Part shown: positions 44,337 through 52,911 of the stretch, piece after piece
Numbering within the stretch: the stretch's first letter is position 1
How the letters are laid out: each line of letters begins with the position of its first letter
Translations under genes and position numbers: made by a program
The notes under the pieces: generated by a model
The model's input: the letters and a program-made list of their open reading frames with translations, nothing else
Databases searched by the model: none
What the model was told of the DNA's origin: nothing
From: Puia dinghuensis
GTDB taxonomy: Bacteria > Bacteroidota > Bacteroidia > Chitinophagales > Chitinophagaceae
Assembly: GCA_026225275.1 (NCBI GenBank)
Contig: JAMFSL010000072.1
Span: 1-63,954 of the forward strand
DNA length: 63,954 nt
Reading direction: 5' to 3'

Positions 44337-45002
44337 CTATGTCAAAACCCAGGCCAACGCCAATGCCTGCTCGTCGAAGATCCTGGCATCCAGGTCTAAA
44401 AGAATAATGTCGTCTTTTTCGAAAACAAAAGGCAGTTTGATCCAGTCTCCATCGATGCGGATATTACCGGTCAGTTGCATATGCCGTTTGAAATCCAGTT
44501 CCCCAAGCCCGTACCACTTGAAGAGAGCCTCTTTGGCGCTCCAGATCAGGGTCAGGAATTCCTGCTGCATCCGGCCTGTCATCCCCCATTGCTCGAGGAA
44601 ATGCACGTAATCCTCATTAAAAAAATGCATCTCATCCTCGTTCAGAAATTTCTCTGCCACCCGATTGATCCGGGGCGTGATCAGTTCGATATCGACCCCC
44701 ACCCGATTGCTGGTGCTGACAACAGCGGCAGCATAAGATCCGCAATGCGAGATGGAGAAATGATAGGGGTGGCCGGCAAGAAAAGGTTGTCGCGTATCGG
44801 CAATGCGAATCTCTTCCACCGGAAAATCAGGAAATAGATAAGACAGCAAATACCGGCCCGCCAGGTGCTGACGTCGCTTGAAAGGATGCGATACCTCCTG
44901 CTTTAAAGGCACCCTTTCCAGGAAAAAAGATTCCGGTTCTTCGATGCGCCAAATCCCTAATTTTGTGTCCCGGTTGATATTATGTTGATAAAACAGCGGC
45001 AT
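44337..45002 (-). CDS. 4'-phosphopantetheinyl transferase
   Basis: Sfp-type PPTase that transfers phosphopantetheine from CoA to carrier proteins. Family motifs are in order: PYHFSISHCGSYAAAVV (P1), VGVDIELIT with the magnesium-binding D-x-E, and WSAKEALFKWYG (P3) with the general base and CoA contacts. At 221 residues it is normal. It is divergent from dcd by 78 bases; a candidate -7 box, TAAGTTTG on the minus strand at 45067-45060, lies upstream. No polyketide or nonribosomal peptide genes are in the window, so it may serve fatty-acid or outside clusters. Confidence 0.92.
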   Translation of the reverse strand: MPLFYQHNINRDTKLGIWRIEEPESFFLERVPLKQEVSHPFKRRQHLAGRYLLSYLFPDFPVEEIRIADTRQPFLAGHPYHFSISHCGSYAAAVVSTSNRVGVDIELITPRINRVAEKFLNEDEMHFFNEDYVHFLEQWGMTGRMQQEFLTLIWSAKEALFKWYGLGELDFKRHMQLTGNIRIDGDWIKLPFVFEKDDIILLDLDARIFDEQALALAWVLT

Positions 45003-45080
45003 TTGTAAGATTATAGTCCCATATTCGCAAAATACCCGGCGGCCATGTTTGCCAATTCACAAACTTAACCAAATTTCAAC

Positions 45081-45617
45081 ATGATCCTATCCGATACTCG
45101 CATCCTTCAGGAAATAGAAAAAGGTACCATCAGGATCGTCCCCTATGACAGGTCCTGCCTCGGCAGCAATTCCTATGACATCCACCTCGGGAAGTGGCTG
45201 GCAACCTACCGCGAGCATATCCTTGATGCCAAAAAGCACAACGAAATCGAATATTTCGAGATCCCGGAGGAAGGTTTTGTCCTCTATCCGCATATATTCT
45301 ACCTCGGCGTCACCGAGGAATATACCGAGACACACGCCCATGTTCCCTTCCTGGAAGGAAAATCTTCCACCGGCCGGCTGGGCATCGATATCCATGCGAC
45401 CGCCGGTAAGGGAGATGTAGGCTTCTGCGGTAACTGGACACTGGAAATCTCGGTCAAACAACCGGTAAAAGTATATAAAGGTATGCCTGTCGGCCAACTG
45501 ATCTACTTCCCGGTGGATGGCGAGATCATGGTCAAATACAACCAGAAAAAGAGCGCTAAATACAATGGCCAGGCGGATAAGCCTGTCGAAAGTATGATGT
45601 GGAAGAATGCTTTTTAA
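45081..45617 (+). CDS. dcd: dCTP deaminase
   Basis: Trimeric enzyme converting dCTP to dUTP for thymidylate synthesis. The family signatures are plain: ILSDTRILQEIEKG at the N terminus, LGSNSYDIHLGKWLA, VPFLEGKSSTGRLGIDIHAT with catalytic Ser and Arg, and KGDVGFCGNWTLEI with the catalytic Glu. The 178-residue length is standard for the monofunctional enzyme. The gene ends on TAA at 45615-45617, overlapping the 3' end of the convergent DUF3810 gene by four bases. Confidence 0.95.
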   Translation: MILSDTRILQEIEKGTIRIVPYDRSCLGSNSYDIHLGKWLATYREHILDAKKHNEIEYFEIPEEGFVLYPHIFYLGVTEEYTETHAHVPFLEGKSSTGRLGIDIHATAGKGDVGFCGNWTLEISVKQPVKVYKGMPVGQLIYFPVDGEIMVKYNQKKSAKYNGQADKPVESMMWKNAF

Positions 45618-46711
45618 AGGGGCCGCCCCTTAATCGAGTCCCGGCCGTATTTCTTCGCGTAGGCGATCAACCACGCCGTCACCTCGGAGTAGGTGACGAT
45701 GCCATGCGGTTGCCGGTTGGCACGCAGGTAGCCGCCATATATTTTCCAAATCAGCGGATCCAGCGGATTGGCATACCGGCGGTTGAACTGCTGCATCTCG
45801 CGCAGATCCTGCCGCACCCCCGGGCTGATTTTGGTCCTGAAGGACTTTGCCTGCGCCGAATCCCGCACGTACAATTCCCTCATCGCGTATACATACAGAT
45901 CCAGGTAAACGGAATATTGAAACGCCGGCTCCGGCGAGCTTCGGGCGGCCAGAAAACCGATAAAATTAGCCTCGTTTTCCAGGGCATATCCCAACTGGTG
46001 ACCCATCTCATGACAAGTCGTATACGGTTGACTAATCAGGGGATCCAGCGTATTGACCTGCGCCTCCCCGGTAAAAGGATTATAGTACCCGCCAAATCCG
46101 ATGTACAGCCCGGGGTAGCTGAACAGTGAAGATTTCACCGAAGGACTACGGTAAGCAAAGCGGGAATCGTCGACAGCCAGGCTGTCGTAAGCGCGTACAG
46201 CGCCGGCCCGCAAAGAGGCAGTATGTGCCAGATTGGTGCGATGCAGCCTGGACGAACTATCCAGGTCATTCAATTCACCAATGATAATTTGCGTCAGGTC
46301 CCGCAGCTCCGCCGTAGAATAAGGACGGACGTCCAACTGCAATTGTTCGGCTATGCCCAGTCGGTTGTAATTCAGTCCCCAGAAGGCATTGAACAGCACA
46401 TAGACCCACAACAGCATGAACACCATCCGGCGCAACACGATCAGCCCCCATCCTTTCGGCGCCTGTCGGCGGACCAACTGCCTGATGAGCCGGATCAACC
46501 GGTATAAAATGATAATGGCCGCTGTAAAATACAGAATGTCCCCCACGCTGAAAGGCACCCAACCGAAGAGTAGCCTTTGCAACCGTCCCATAAATGGATA
46601 CAATCCCCTTGAATAATATTTCTCTACTGCCGCCGGGTAATAAGAAAAGACCTTGATAACCGCCGCCAGCACTACCAGGCATACCCATGTTATTTTACGT
46701 TGGATCGGCAT
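45614..46711 (-). CDS. DUF3810 membrane protein with HExxH-like metal site
   Basis: Three N-terminal membrane helices (CLVVLAAVIKVFSYY, VGDILYFTAAIIILYRLI, VFMLLWVYVLFNAFWGLNY). The large soluble domain contains PYTTCHEMGHQLGYALENEA, where H-E-M-G-H is the zinc-metallopeptidase motif with a downstream glutamate (ENEANF), and LYIGFGGYYNPFTGEAQVN. DUF3810 is a Bacteroidota family, probably a membrane zinc peptidase. The 365-residue length is usual. Confidence 0.87.
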   Translation of the reverse strand: MPIQRKITWVCLVVLAAVIKVFSYYPAAVEKYYSRGLYPFMGRLQRLLFGWVPFSVGDILYFTAAIIILYRLIRLIRQLVRRQAPKGWGLIVLRRMVFMLLWVYVLFNAFWGLNYNRLGIAEQLQLDVRPYSTAELRDLTQIIIGELNDLDSSSRLHRTNLAHTASLRAGAVRAYDSLAVDDSRFAYRSPSVKSSLFSYPGLYIGFGGYYNPFTGEAQVNTLDPLISQPYTTCHEMGHQLGYALENEANFIGFLAARSSPEPAFQYSVYLDLYVYAMRELYVRDSAQAKSFRTKISPGVRQDLREMQQFNRRYANPLDPLIWKIYGGYLRANRQPHGIVTYSEVTAWLIAYAKKYGRDSIKGRPL

Positions 46712-46810
46712 ACACGCTAAAAATACTCCAAAATATTAGTGCATCCATGTTAAATTGCATCTAATTCGGCCCCGAAACAGGACGCCCGAAGGATTAAACA
46801 ATTGCTGGCT

Positions 46811-48448
46811 ATGAACGCGGAGACACTGGATTTTAATAAAAATGAGGATGCCTTACGCAAGGCCCTGAGTACCTGGCGCACCCGCCTGGATAAGATCGCA
46901 TTGGGAGGAGGAAAGGCAGCCATAGACAAACAACGGGAGAAAAACAAACTGACCGCCCGCGAACGCATCCACTATCTGGTCGACGAAGGCTCTCCCTTCA
47001 CCGAGATCGGAGCCTTTGCCGGTTACGAGATGTATGAAGAATACGGCGGATGCCCGGCCGGCGGTACAGTGGCAGGAATAGGCCGCGTAAGCGGCAGACA
47101 ATGCATTATCCTGGCCAATGATCAGACGGTAAAGGCCGGCGCATGGTTCCCTATCACCGGGAAAAAAAATCTGCGCCTGCAGGAGATGGCCATGGAAAAT
47201 CATTTGCCTGTCATCTACATCGTCGACAGCGCCGGTGTCTTCCTGCCGATGCAGGATGAGATCTTCCCCGACAAAGAACATTTCGGCCGGGTTTTCCGCA
47301 ATAACGCCCGGATGAGCGCCATGGGCATTACCCAGTTGGCTGTCGTCATGGGCCCCTGCGTGGCCGGTGGAGCCTACCTGCCGATCATGAGCGACGAAAC
47401 ATTGATGGTGGAAGGCAACGGATCGATCTTCCTGGCAGGCCCCTACCTGGTAAAAGCAGCTATCGGCGAACAGATCGATGCCGAAACACTGGGCGGAGCC
47501 ACTACCCATACCGAATTGTCGGGTATCGCCGATTACCGGTTTCCTACCGAACAGGAATGCCTCGACCAGGTGAAAAAGATCATGAGCAGGCTGGGACACC
47601 CACCCGCATCTCCCTTCGACCGGTCAACACCGGCAGCACCTCGCCATCCCGCTGAAGAACTCTATGGCCTCTTCCCGGCCGATGGAACAAAACCCTACGA
47701 TATGGTGGAGATCATCCACCGCATCGTAGACGATTCTGTATTCGAACAATTCAAAGAAGAATACGGCAAGACCATCCTCTGCGGTTATGCCCGCATCGAA
47801 GGCTGGGCAGTAGGTATCGTCGCCAATCAACGGAAAGTGGTGAAGAATAAGAAAGGAGAAATGCAGCTGGGCGGTGTCATTTATAATGACAGCGCCGACA
47901 AGGCGGCCCGCTTTATCATGAATTGTAATCAGAAAAAAATCCCGCTGGTTTTCCTGCAGGACGTCACCGGCTTCATGGTAGGCTCGCGCAGCGAACATGC
48001 CGGCATTATTAAAGACGGAGCGAAAATGGTCAACGCCGTCGCTAATTCCGTCGTTCCAAAGATCACCATTATCATCGGTAATTCTTACGGCGCCGGCAAC
48101 TATGCTATGTGCGGAAAGGCCTATGATCCCCGATTCATCTATGCCTGGCCGACAGCCCGCATCGCCGTTATGGGTGGAGAACAGGCCGCAAAAACATTAT
48201 TGCAGATCCAGGTAGGCGCCCTCAAAGCCAAAGGAAAGACCATCGATCCGGCCGAAGAAAAAAGACTGCTGGACGAGATCAAGGGGCGTTATGAACAACA
48301 GACCTCTCCTTATTACGCCGCAGCACGCCTTTGGGTAGACGCCATTATCGATCCCGTCGATACCCGAAAGGTTATCGCAGAAGGACTACTGGCCGCCGCG
48401 CATAATCCCGACATGCCGGAGTTCAAAACCGGCGTCATCCAGGTGTAA
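46811..48448 (+). CDS. Acyl-CoA carboxylase beta subunit, methylcrotonoyl-CoA type
   Basis: Biotin-dependent carboxyltransferase of the MccB/PccB family. The N half has KLTARERIHYLVDEGSPFTE, GGTVAGIGRVSGR and IVDSAGVFLPMQDEIFP; the C half has VFLQDVTGFMVGSRSEHAGI, GNSYGAGNYAMCG and FIYAWPTARIAVMGGEQAAK. The SAGVFLPMQDEIFPD phrase favours a 3-methylcrotonoyl-CoA carboxylase, which acts in leucine breakdown, though propionyl-CoA is not excluded. The alpha (biotin) subunit is not adjacent. Start at ATG 46811; an ATG three codons earlier is 46802. 545 residues is normal. Confidence 0.9.
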   Translation: MNAETLDFNKNEDALRKALSTWRTRLDKIALGGGKAAIDKQREKNKLTARERIHYLVDEGSPFTEIGAFAGYEMYEEYGGCPAGGTVAGIGRVSGRQCIILANDQTVKAGAWFPITGKKNLRLQEMAMENHLPVIYIVDSAGVFLPMQDEIFPDKEHFGRVFRNNARMSAMGITQLAVVMGPCVAGGAYLPIMSDETLMVEGNGSIFLAGPYLVKAAIGEQIDAETLGGATTHTELSGIADYRFPTEQECLDQVKKIMSRLGHPPASPFDRSTPAAPRHPAEELYGLFPADGTKPYDMVEIIHRIVDDSVFEQFKEEYGKTILCGYARIEGWAVGIVANQRKVVKNKKGEMQLGGVIYNDSADKAARFIMNCNQKKIPLVFLQDVTGFMVGSRSEHAGIIKDGAKMVNAVANSVVPKITIIIGNSYGAGNYAMCGKAYDPRFIYAWPTARIAVMGGEQAAKTLLQIQVGALKAKGKTIDPAEEKRLLDEIKGRYEQQTSPYYAAARLWVDAIIDPVDTRKVIAEGLLAAAHNPDMPEFKTGVIQV

Positions 48449-48600
48449 CCGAGCGAAGCGAAGGTTACGAGCGAGGAAAGGCGAGGAACGTACCCGAGTC
48501 TCGAAGGGTACGAACGAGGTGAAGCTAGGAACGACGCTTCGCCGAAGTTCATTTACGAAGCTCTGAGCGAGGGATGCTCGAACTAAGGTCCGCTCTGAAA
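48449..48600. other. Low-complexity GCGAAG/ACGAGG-rich spacer
   Basis: Between mccB-like and rnhA lie about 150 bases built from GAGCGA, GCGAGG, GAACGA and similar words, strongly purine-biased on this strand. CGTACCC (48489-48495) pairs with GGGTACG (48506-48512). The mccB frame stays open for 47 further codons after its TAA, and the opposite strand is open as well. This is unlike either neighbour gene and looks like an inserted repeat element or structured RNA. Confidence 0.5.
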
Positions 48601-48615
48601 TGTTATATTTGTCCC

Positions 48616-49095
48616 ATGAGCAACGAACTGACCATGTACACCGACGGCGCTGCCCGCGGCAATCCGGGACCCGGCGGCTACGGCACTATTCTTTTCTGGG
48701 GCGGTCACAAAAAAGAACTTTCAGGCGGCTACCGTTATACCACCAATAACCGTATGGAACTCATGGCCGTCATCGCCGGACTGGAAGCTTTGAAAAAAGA
48801 AGGGCTGAAGATCACCATCTACTCCGACAGCCAGTACGTCGTCAAGGCCGTCGAACAAGGCTGGCTGAAGAACTGGATCGCCACTAATTTCAAAGGCGGA
48901 AAAAAGAATAAAGATCTCTGGCTGCATTTTCATGAACTCGCCAAAAAGAACAGCATCCGCTTCGTCTGGGTTCGCGGTCACGCAGATAACCCTAACAACA
49001 ATCGCTGCGATGAACTCGCCACTGCCGCAGCCGATGGCGGCAACCTGCAGGTAGATACCGAATTCGAGCAGGAGTCCGGCCGCAGCGCCCGGTAA
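48616..49095 (+). CDS. rnhA: Ribonuclease HI
   Basis: Cuts the RNA strand of RNA-DNA hybrids. The four carboxylates are in place: Asp10 in MYTDGAARGNPGPGGYG, Glu48 in NNRMELMAVIAGL, Asp71 in IYSDSQYVVKAV, and Asp132 in NNRCDELATAA, plus the active-site histidine in WVRGHADN. At 159 residues with a short acidic tail it is a single-domain type 1 enzyme. I start at ATG 48616 (MSNELTMYTDG); the frame is open to 48574. A perfect -7 box, TATATTTG, ends four bases before this ATG, which suggests a leaderless message. Confidence 0.95.
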   Translation: MSNELTMYTDGAARGNPGPGGYGTILFWGGHKKELSGGYRYTTNNRMELMAVIAGLEALKKEGLKITIYSDSQYVVKAVEQGWLKNWIATNFKGGKKNKDLWLHFHELAKKNSIRFVWVRGHADNPNNNRCDELATAAADGGNLQVDTEFEQESGRSAR

Positions 49096-49244
49096 GACTG
49101 GGTTGGCTACATCGAGTAAATGTAAAGACTTACCCCAAATTAGCGGATTCCCCCATGTGCATATCTTCTCCCCCTTCGGATAAAAACACTACCGAACTTT
49201 ACACTTGACCTAACAATTATAACCACACTCCAACCAGACGAGAT

Positions 49245-49625
49245 ATGAAACCGACGAGTATAGATTTATTTCAAACCCTTAAAACAAAAATGGGGGAGCG
49301 TGAAGCAAATGCGCTCATTAATTATATGGAAAAAAAATGGCAAGACAGCAACCGCGAATTATTTCAGCTTTGTCTGAATACTTTCGCCACTAAGCTTGAA
49401 CTCAAAGAAGAGATCGCCAAGATCCGGGAAGACCTTGTGCGGGTGGAAAGTCGGCTCGAGACGAAGCTCGCATCGGTGGAAGGCCGGCTCGAGACGAAGA
49501 TCGCATCGGTGGAAGGCCGGCTGGAAACAAAGATCGTTGAGGTCAAATCCGACGTCATCCGCTGGATGTTCGGCTTCTTTGTCGCCATGCTGATCGCCAT
49601 CCTGGGTCTGTACCTGCGGAAGTAA
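49245..49625 (+). CDS. Small coiled-coil membrane protein with 11-residue repeats
   Basis: 126 residues: an N-terminal helix region (GEREANALINYMEKKWQDSN), a coiled coil at about 45-100 and one C-terminal membrane helix (WMFGFFVAMLIAILGLYL), so it is tail-anchored. Three nearly identical 11-residue units, VESRLETKLAS, VEGRLETKIAS and VEGRLETKIVE, fill residues 67-99, giving a hendecad coil. The domain plan resembles DUF1640/CCDC90-like proteins, which I regard as a loose match. It stands alone; TACACTTG at about 49200 may be its -7 box. Function unknown. Confidence 0.7.
   Translation: MKPTSIDLFQTLKTKMGEREANALINYMEKKWQDSNRELFQLCLNTFATKLELKEEIAKIREDLVRVESRLETKLASVEGRLETKIASVEGRLETKIVEVKSDVIRWMFGFFVAMLIAILGLYLRK
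49443..49541 (+). repeat. Three tandem 33-bp repeats
   Basis: Units at 49443-49475, 49476-49508 and 49509-49541 share GTGGAAGGCCGGCT-type starts and code for 11 residues each. Units one and two differ at only a few bases, so copy number may vary between strains. Confidence 0.75.
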
Positions 49626-49694
49626 ACCCGGGAGCCAATTAGTCCCGATGGGTCAGAAAGCCTTAGTCGGCTGATAAGCGACCCACCGCCAGCC

Positions 49695-50924
49695 TTACAA
49701 CGCTCCCGCCGGCACCACCGCCTTATACACCACGGTATCTTCCTGTGCCAGCAATTCGAATGTAGCCTGGTGGAAGGCAACAAAAACTTCTCCTTTTTTT
49801 CGGCTAAAAGGAGTCGCATCCTGCTCGACCACCCCTAACTTGCCCTCCATCACCATATAGATTTCGACCGAATGCGCGTGAACAGTCACCGCCTCTCCCG
49901 TCAACAAATCAATCCGGCTTAATTCAAAATCCGGCGCCGGCGTAGGATATACCGTAATGTGACCCGCACTCATATCTCCGGACATGATCCTGGGCGACGT
50001 CGCCTCAAAGCGTATGTGTTTCAATAGCTCGGCCACATCCACATGTTTCGGCGTCAACCCACCCCTCAGCACATTATCCGAATTGGCCATAATCTCGACA
50101 TTCTGCCCTTCGAGATACGCGTGCGGCAAACCCGCATCCTGAAAAATGGCCTCCCCGGGATGGAGATTCAGCAGGTTGAAGAAATAGATGGAGAAAATAC
50201 CCCGGTCTGTTTTACCGGGTTGGTTATAAGTCAGCGCAGCTTTCGCAGCCCAGTAATCCGGATCGTTTTTTGCCAGATCGCCGCCGCTATATTCGGGCAA
50301 AATACGCTCGAGTAAAGGTTGCAGCACTTCATTTACTTGTTGTTGAGACATTTCCATCACCTGCCGGTATAACCCCTGGTACCCTTGCTGCACGAACACC
50401 GGTTCAAGGTAACGCAGCTCTGGAGTAGCCTGCAGGGTCGATAACAATTCCTTCTCAGGCTTAAAACCATGCAATAGCCAGAATTCACTCAGCGCCACCA
50501 TCAGTTCAGGCTTATGATTGTCGTCCTTATAATTCCTTTCGGCAGCAGTCAGCGGTATACCCTTTTTATTCTCCGCGGCGAACTCCAGTTCCGCACTTTT
50601 TTTCGAAGGGTGCACCTGGATAGACAACATATCCTTCACGTCCAGGATCTTCAACAGGTAGGGCAGCCGCCCGAACCGGCCGGCGGTATAAGCCCCCAGG
50701 ACATCTTCAGGCCGATCGCCAATGTACTTATTCAAAGGAATACCGTCCTTTCCTCCTGTCAGCACTACGGCCGGGGCATTGTCATGCGCCCCCATCCAGA
50801 ATTCCGCAAATGGCCGGTGATCCGGGTTGGGAAGGGATAATAATTGAGGTAGGTAAGTCGAGCCCCCCCAGTTATAATGTTGAACTTTGCCTTGCAGCTT
50901 GAAAACTTTAATATCTTTTTTCAT
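49695..50924 (-). CDS. manA: Mannose-6-phosphate isomerase, class I
   Basis: Interconverts fructose-6-phosphate and mannose-6-phosphate. Zinc and active-site motifs of the type I enzyme are visible: LQGKVQHYNWGGSTYLPQLL at the N terminus, MLSIQVHPSKKSAEL, DDNHKPELMVAL, EAIFQDAGLPHAYLEGQNVE, and NSDNVLRGGLTPKHVDVAEL. The usual QVHP-D is QVHP-S here. The C-terminal cupin lobe includes VTVHAHSVEIYMVMEG. ATG 50924 (MKKDIKVFKL) gives 409 residues; the frame is open to 51050 without protein-like character. Divergent from yraN by 49 bases. Confidence 0.93.
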   Translation of the reverse strand: MKKDIKVFKLQGKVQHYNWGGSTYLPQLLSLPNPDHRPFAEFWMGAHDNAPAVVLTGGKDGIPLNKYIGDRPEDVLGAYTAGRFGRLPYLLKILDVKDMLSIQVHPSKKSAELEFAAENKKGIPLTAAERNYKDDNHKPELMVALSEFWLLHGFKPEKELLSTLQATPELRYLEPVFVQQGYQGLYRQVMEMSQQQVNEVLQPLLERILPEYSGGDLAKNDPDYWAAKAALTYNQPGKTDRGIFSIYFFNLLNLHPGEAIFQDAGLPHAYLEGQNVEIMANSDNVLRGGLTPKHVDVAELLKHIRFEATSPRIMSGDMSAGHITVYPTPAPDFELSRIDLLTGEAVTVHAHSVEIYMVMEGKLGVVEQDATPFSRKKGEVFVAFHQATFELLAQEDTVVYKAVVPAGAL

Positions 50925-50973
50925 ATTGTCTTCCGATCTTTCGGCCGGGCAATTTAAACAAAAAAACAGCACG

Positions 50974-51330
50974 ATGCCTCCGCATATCGAACTGGGGAAG
51001 AAGGGAGAGGAATTGGCGGCCGGCTGGCTGACCAGCAACGGGTATAACATCCTGCACCGGAACTGGCGTCACGGCCGCTATGAAGTGGATATCATTGCTG
51101 CCAGGCAGAGTGTCATACATATCATAGAAGTAAAATGCCGGCAATCGACGGTTTATGGCCATCCGGAAGCTAGTGTGAGCCGAAAGAAGATCAGCCACCT
51201 GCTACAGGCCGCATCGGCGTGGCTATATCGCTATCCTGGTCATGCCAGGGTGCAGTATGATGTACTCGCTATCACGCTCCGCGCAACTGAGGAGCCCGAA
51301 TATTTTATGATCGAAGATGTGTATCTGTAA
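50974..51330 (+). CDS. yraN: UPF0102/YraN-family predicted endonuclease
   Basis: 118-residue single-domain protein with a PD-(D/E)xK-like core: GKKGEELAAGWLTSNGYNIL as the N-terminal helix, then RHGRYEVDIIAARQSVIHII with the aspartate, and IEVKCRQS with the E-V-K. SVSRKKISHLLQAASAWL is the usual later helix. YraN proteins are Holliday-junction-resolvase-like but of uncertain role. ATG 50974 (MPPHIELGKKGEE) fits the family; the frame runs from 50887. Confidence 0.92.
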   Translation: MPPHIELGKKGEELAAGWLTSNGYNILHRNWRHGRYEVDIIAARQSVIHIIEVKCRQSTVYGHPEASVSRKKISHLLQAASAWLYRYPGHARVQYDVLAITLRATEEPEYFMIEDVYL

Positions 51331-51366
51331 ACACCGATTGCCATGCCCTGATATGCGCATGCTGTC

Positions 51367-51876
51367 TCAGAACTCTCCCGCTGCCGATTTCTCCATCATC
51401 GTCTCCACCAGCCGGTACGTAGCGGGACAATATTCGATGTTCTGTTTGTACATGTGCATATAATCCGCTCCCATCTTCTTGTTATGATGAGGAAAGCCCG
51501 CACAATCCCTGGGCCGCACAGCATAGATATCACACTTGTTGGTCTTGAGGTCAAGGAACTGACAGGGTTGCTTTACGTTCATCCAATCACCGGTCTTATC
51601 CTTATATAACCACTTTTCCCGATAGGCCTTTTCAGTCATGCCAAGATGGGCCGATATCCGCCGGATATCCTCCTTCGTATAGGTCGGAGACATCGTCTTG
51701 CAGCAATTGGCACAATCCAGACAATCGGTCTTCGCCCAAGCCACTTTATCCGCCTCAGCCGAGTAACGTTGTATACCTTTGGGAACATTTTTCTCCAGCC
51801 TCGTCAGCCAGCTTTTCATCCGCCTTTTATTGTGACGGACGAGCTGCCTGAAGGAACGCAAATTAACGGTTGCCAT
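51367..51876 (-). CDS. YkgJ-family cysteine-cluster protein
   Basis: Eight cysteines are arranged as in the zinc/iron-chelating YkgJ (CxxCxxCC) family: DCLDCANCCKTMSP, then PCQFLDLKTNKCDIY and VRPRDCAGFPHH, with a late NIEYCPATYRL. The N-terminal 30 residues are basic and helical. Such proteins are thought to bind zinc or an iron-sulfur centre; no reaction is known. It is convergent with yraN and divergent from xerD, and has a good promoter at 51900-51930. Confidence 0.88.
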   Translation of the reverse strand: MATVNLRSFRQLVRHNKRRMKSWLTRLEKNVPKGIQRYSAEADKVAWAKTDCLDCANCCKTMSPTYTKEDIRRISAHLGMTEKAYREKWLYKDKTGDWMNVKQPCQFLDLKTNKCDIYAVRPRDCAGFPHHNKKMGADYMHMYKQNIEYCPATYRLVETMMEKSAAGEF

Positions 51877-51899
51877 GAACTACACTTATGGTTAAAATA

Positions 51900-51930
51900 C
51901 AAATATGCCTTAATCAGCGGGAGTTACAAA
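51900..51930 (-). promoter_or_regulatory. Promoter of the YkgJ-like gene
   Basis: On the minus strand TTTG (51930-51927), a 19-base spacer and CATATTTG (51907-51900, seven of eight to TAnnTTTG) give a good -33/-7 pair, 23 bases before the ATG at 51876. Confidence 0.65.
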
Positions 51931-51955
51931 GAATTTTTTCGGGTATCTTCGCCGG

Positions 51956-52858
51956 ATGTGGGAATCTTATAAGAAAGGATTCAAGGCATGGCTGCAGCTG
52001 GAAAAATCCCTTTCCGAAAATTCCATCGAGGCCTACCTCCGCGATATCGACAAACTGACCCGGTACCTTCAGACCTCGGGCACCCTTAAAGCGCCGGATG
52101 CGCTGGAATTAAAGGATCTCGAAGCATTCATGCATACGATAGCCGAACTGGGTTTCAACGCCTCCTCCCAGGCACGCATCCTGTCCGGCATCCGGTCCTT
52201 CTATAAATATTGTTTTATCGAACAGATTGTCCGGCAGGACCCCACTACCCTGCTGGAATCCCCCAAACTGAAAAGAGCCCTTCCCGATGTGCTCAGCTTC
52301 GACGAGATCGAAGACATCATCGGCCGGATCGACCTCAGCAAACCCGAGGGGGGCCGCAACAAGGCCATTCTCGAGACGATGTACAGCTGCGGACTCCGGG
52401 TCAGCGAAGTCGTCAATCTGCGGATCTCCTGTCTATACCTCGACGTAGGCTATATCCGTGTGATCGGCAAGGGAGATAAGGAAAGACTGGTGCCCATCGG
52501 CAGTTCCGCCGTTAAATACATCCGCATCTATATGCAGGATATCCGCGTACACGTGCCGGTCAAGCCAGGTCATGAGGATATCCTCTTCCTCAATCGCCGT
52601 GGCAGCCAGCTCACCCGGGTCATGATCTTCCTTCTTCTCAAAGATCTTGTCCGCCAGGCCGGCATCACCAAGAACATTTCTCCTCACACCTTCCGCCATT
52701 CTTTCGCCACTCATCTCGTGGAAGGAGGCGCCGATCTCCGCGCAGTACAGGAGATGCTGGGCCATGAGAGCATTACCACCACCGAGATCTATACCCATCT
52801 CGACCGCGAATTCCTGCGGGAGACATTACACCGGTATCATCCGGCGTACAAGGGCTGA
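51956..52858 (+). CDS. xerD: Site-specific tyrosine recombinase XerD
   Basis: Resolves chromosome dimers at dif with XerC. The core-binding domain fills residues 5-90 and the catalytic domain 110-295. All catalytic residues are present: Arg148 (SCGLRVSEV), Lys172 (GKGDKERLVP), His244 and Arg247 (SPHTFRHSFATH), His270 (LGHESITTTE) and Tyr279 (IYTHLDR). Length 300 is standard. XerD is favoured over an integrase because no attachment site, cargo or phage genes adjoin it. TATCTTCG, one off the -7 box, ends four bases before the ATG. Confidence 0.93.
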   Translation: MWESYKKGFKAWLQLEKSLSENSIEAYLRDIDKLTRYLQTSGTLKAPDALELKDLEAFMHTIAELGFNASSQARILSGIRSFYKYCFIEQIVRQDPTTLLESPKLKRALPDVLSFDEIEDIIGRIDLSKPEGGRNKAILETMYSCGLRVSEVVNLRISCLYLDVGYIRVIGKGDKERLVPIGSSAVKYIRIYMQDIRVHVPVKPGHEDILFLNRRGSQLTRVMIFLLLKDLVRQAGITKNISPHTFRHSFATHLVEGGADLRAVQEMLGHESITTTEIYTHLDREFLRETLHRYHPAYKG

Positions 52859-52911
52859 TGCATGTCGCAACTGCCGCCGGGAACCATATATTGGAAGTTA
52901 TACGTCTCACC

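Noticed and set aside
48313-48552. 79-residue minus-strand frame across the end of mccB-like and the GCGA-rich spacer
   Set aside because: Serine/leucine-rich low-complexity product that reflects the spacer repeats; no start or ribosome site.
51956-52858. XerD as integrase of a mobile island
   Set aside because: No attachment-site repeat, tRNA or cargo genes beside it; motifs and length fit housekeeping XerD.
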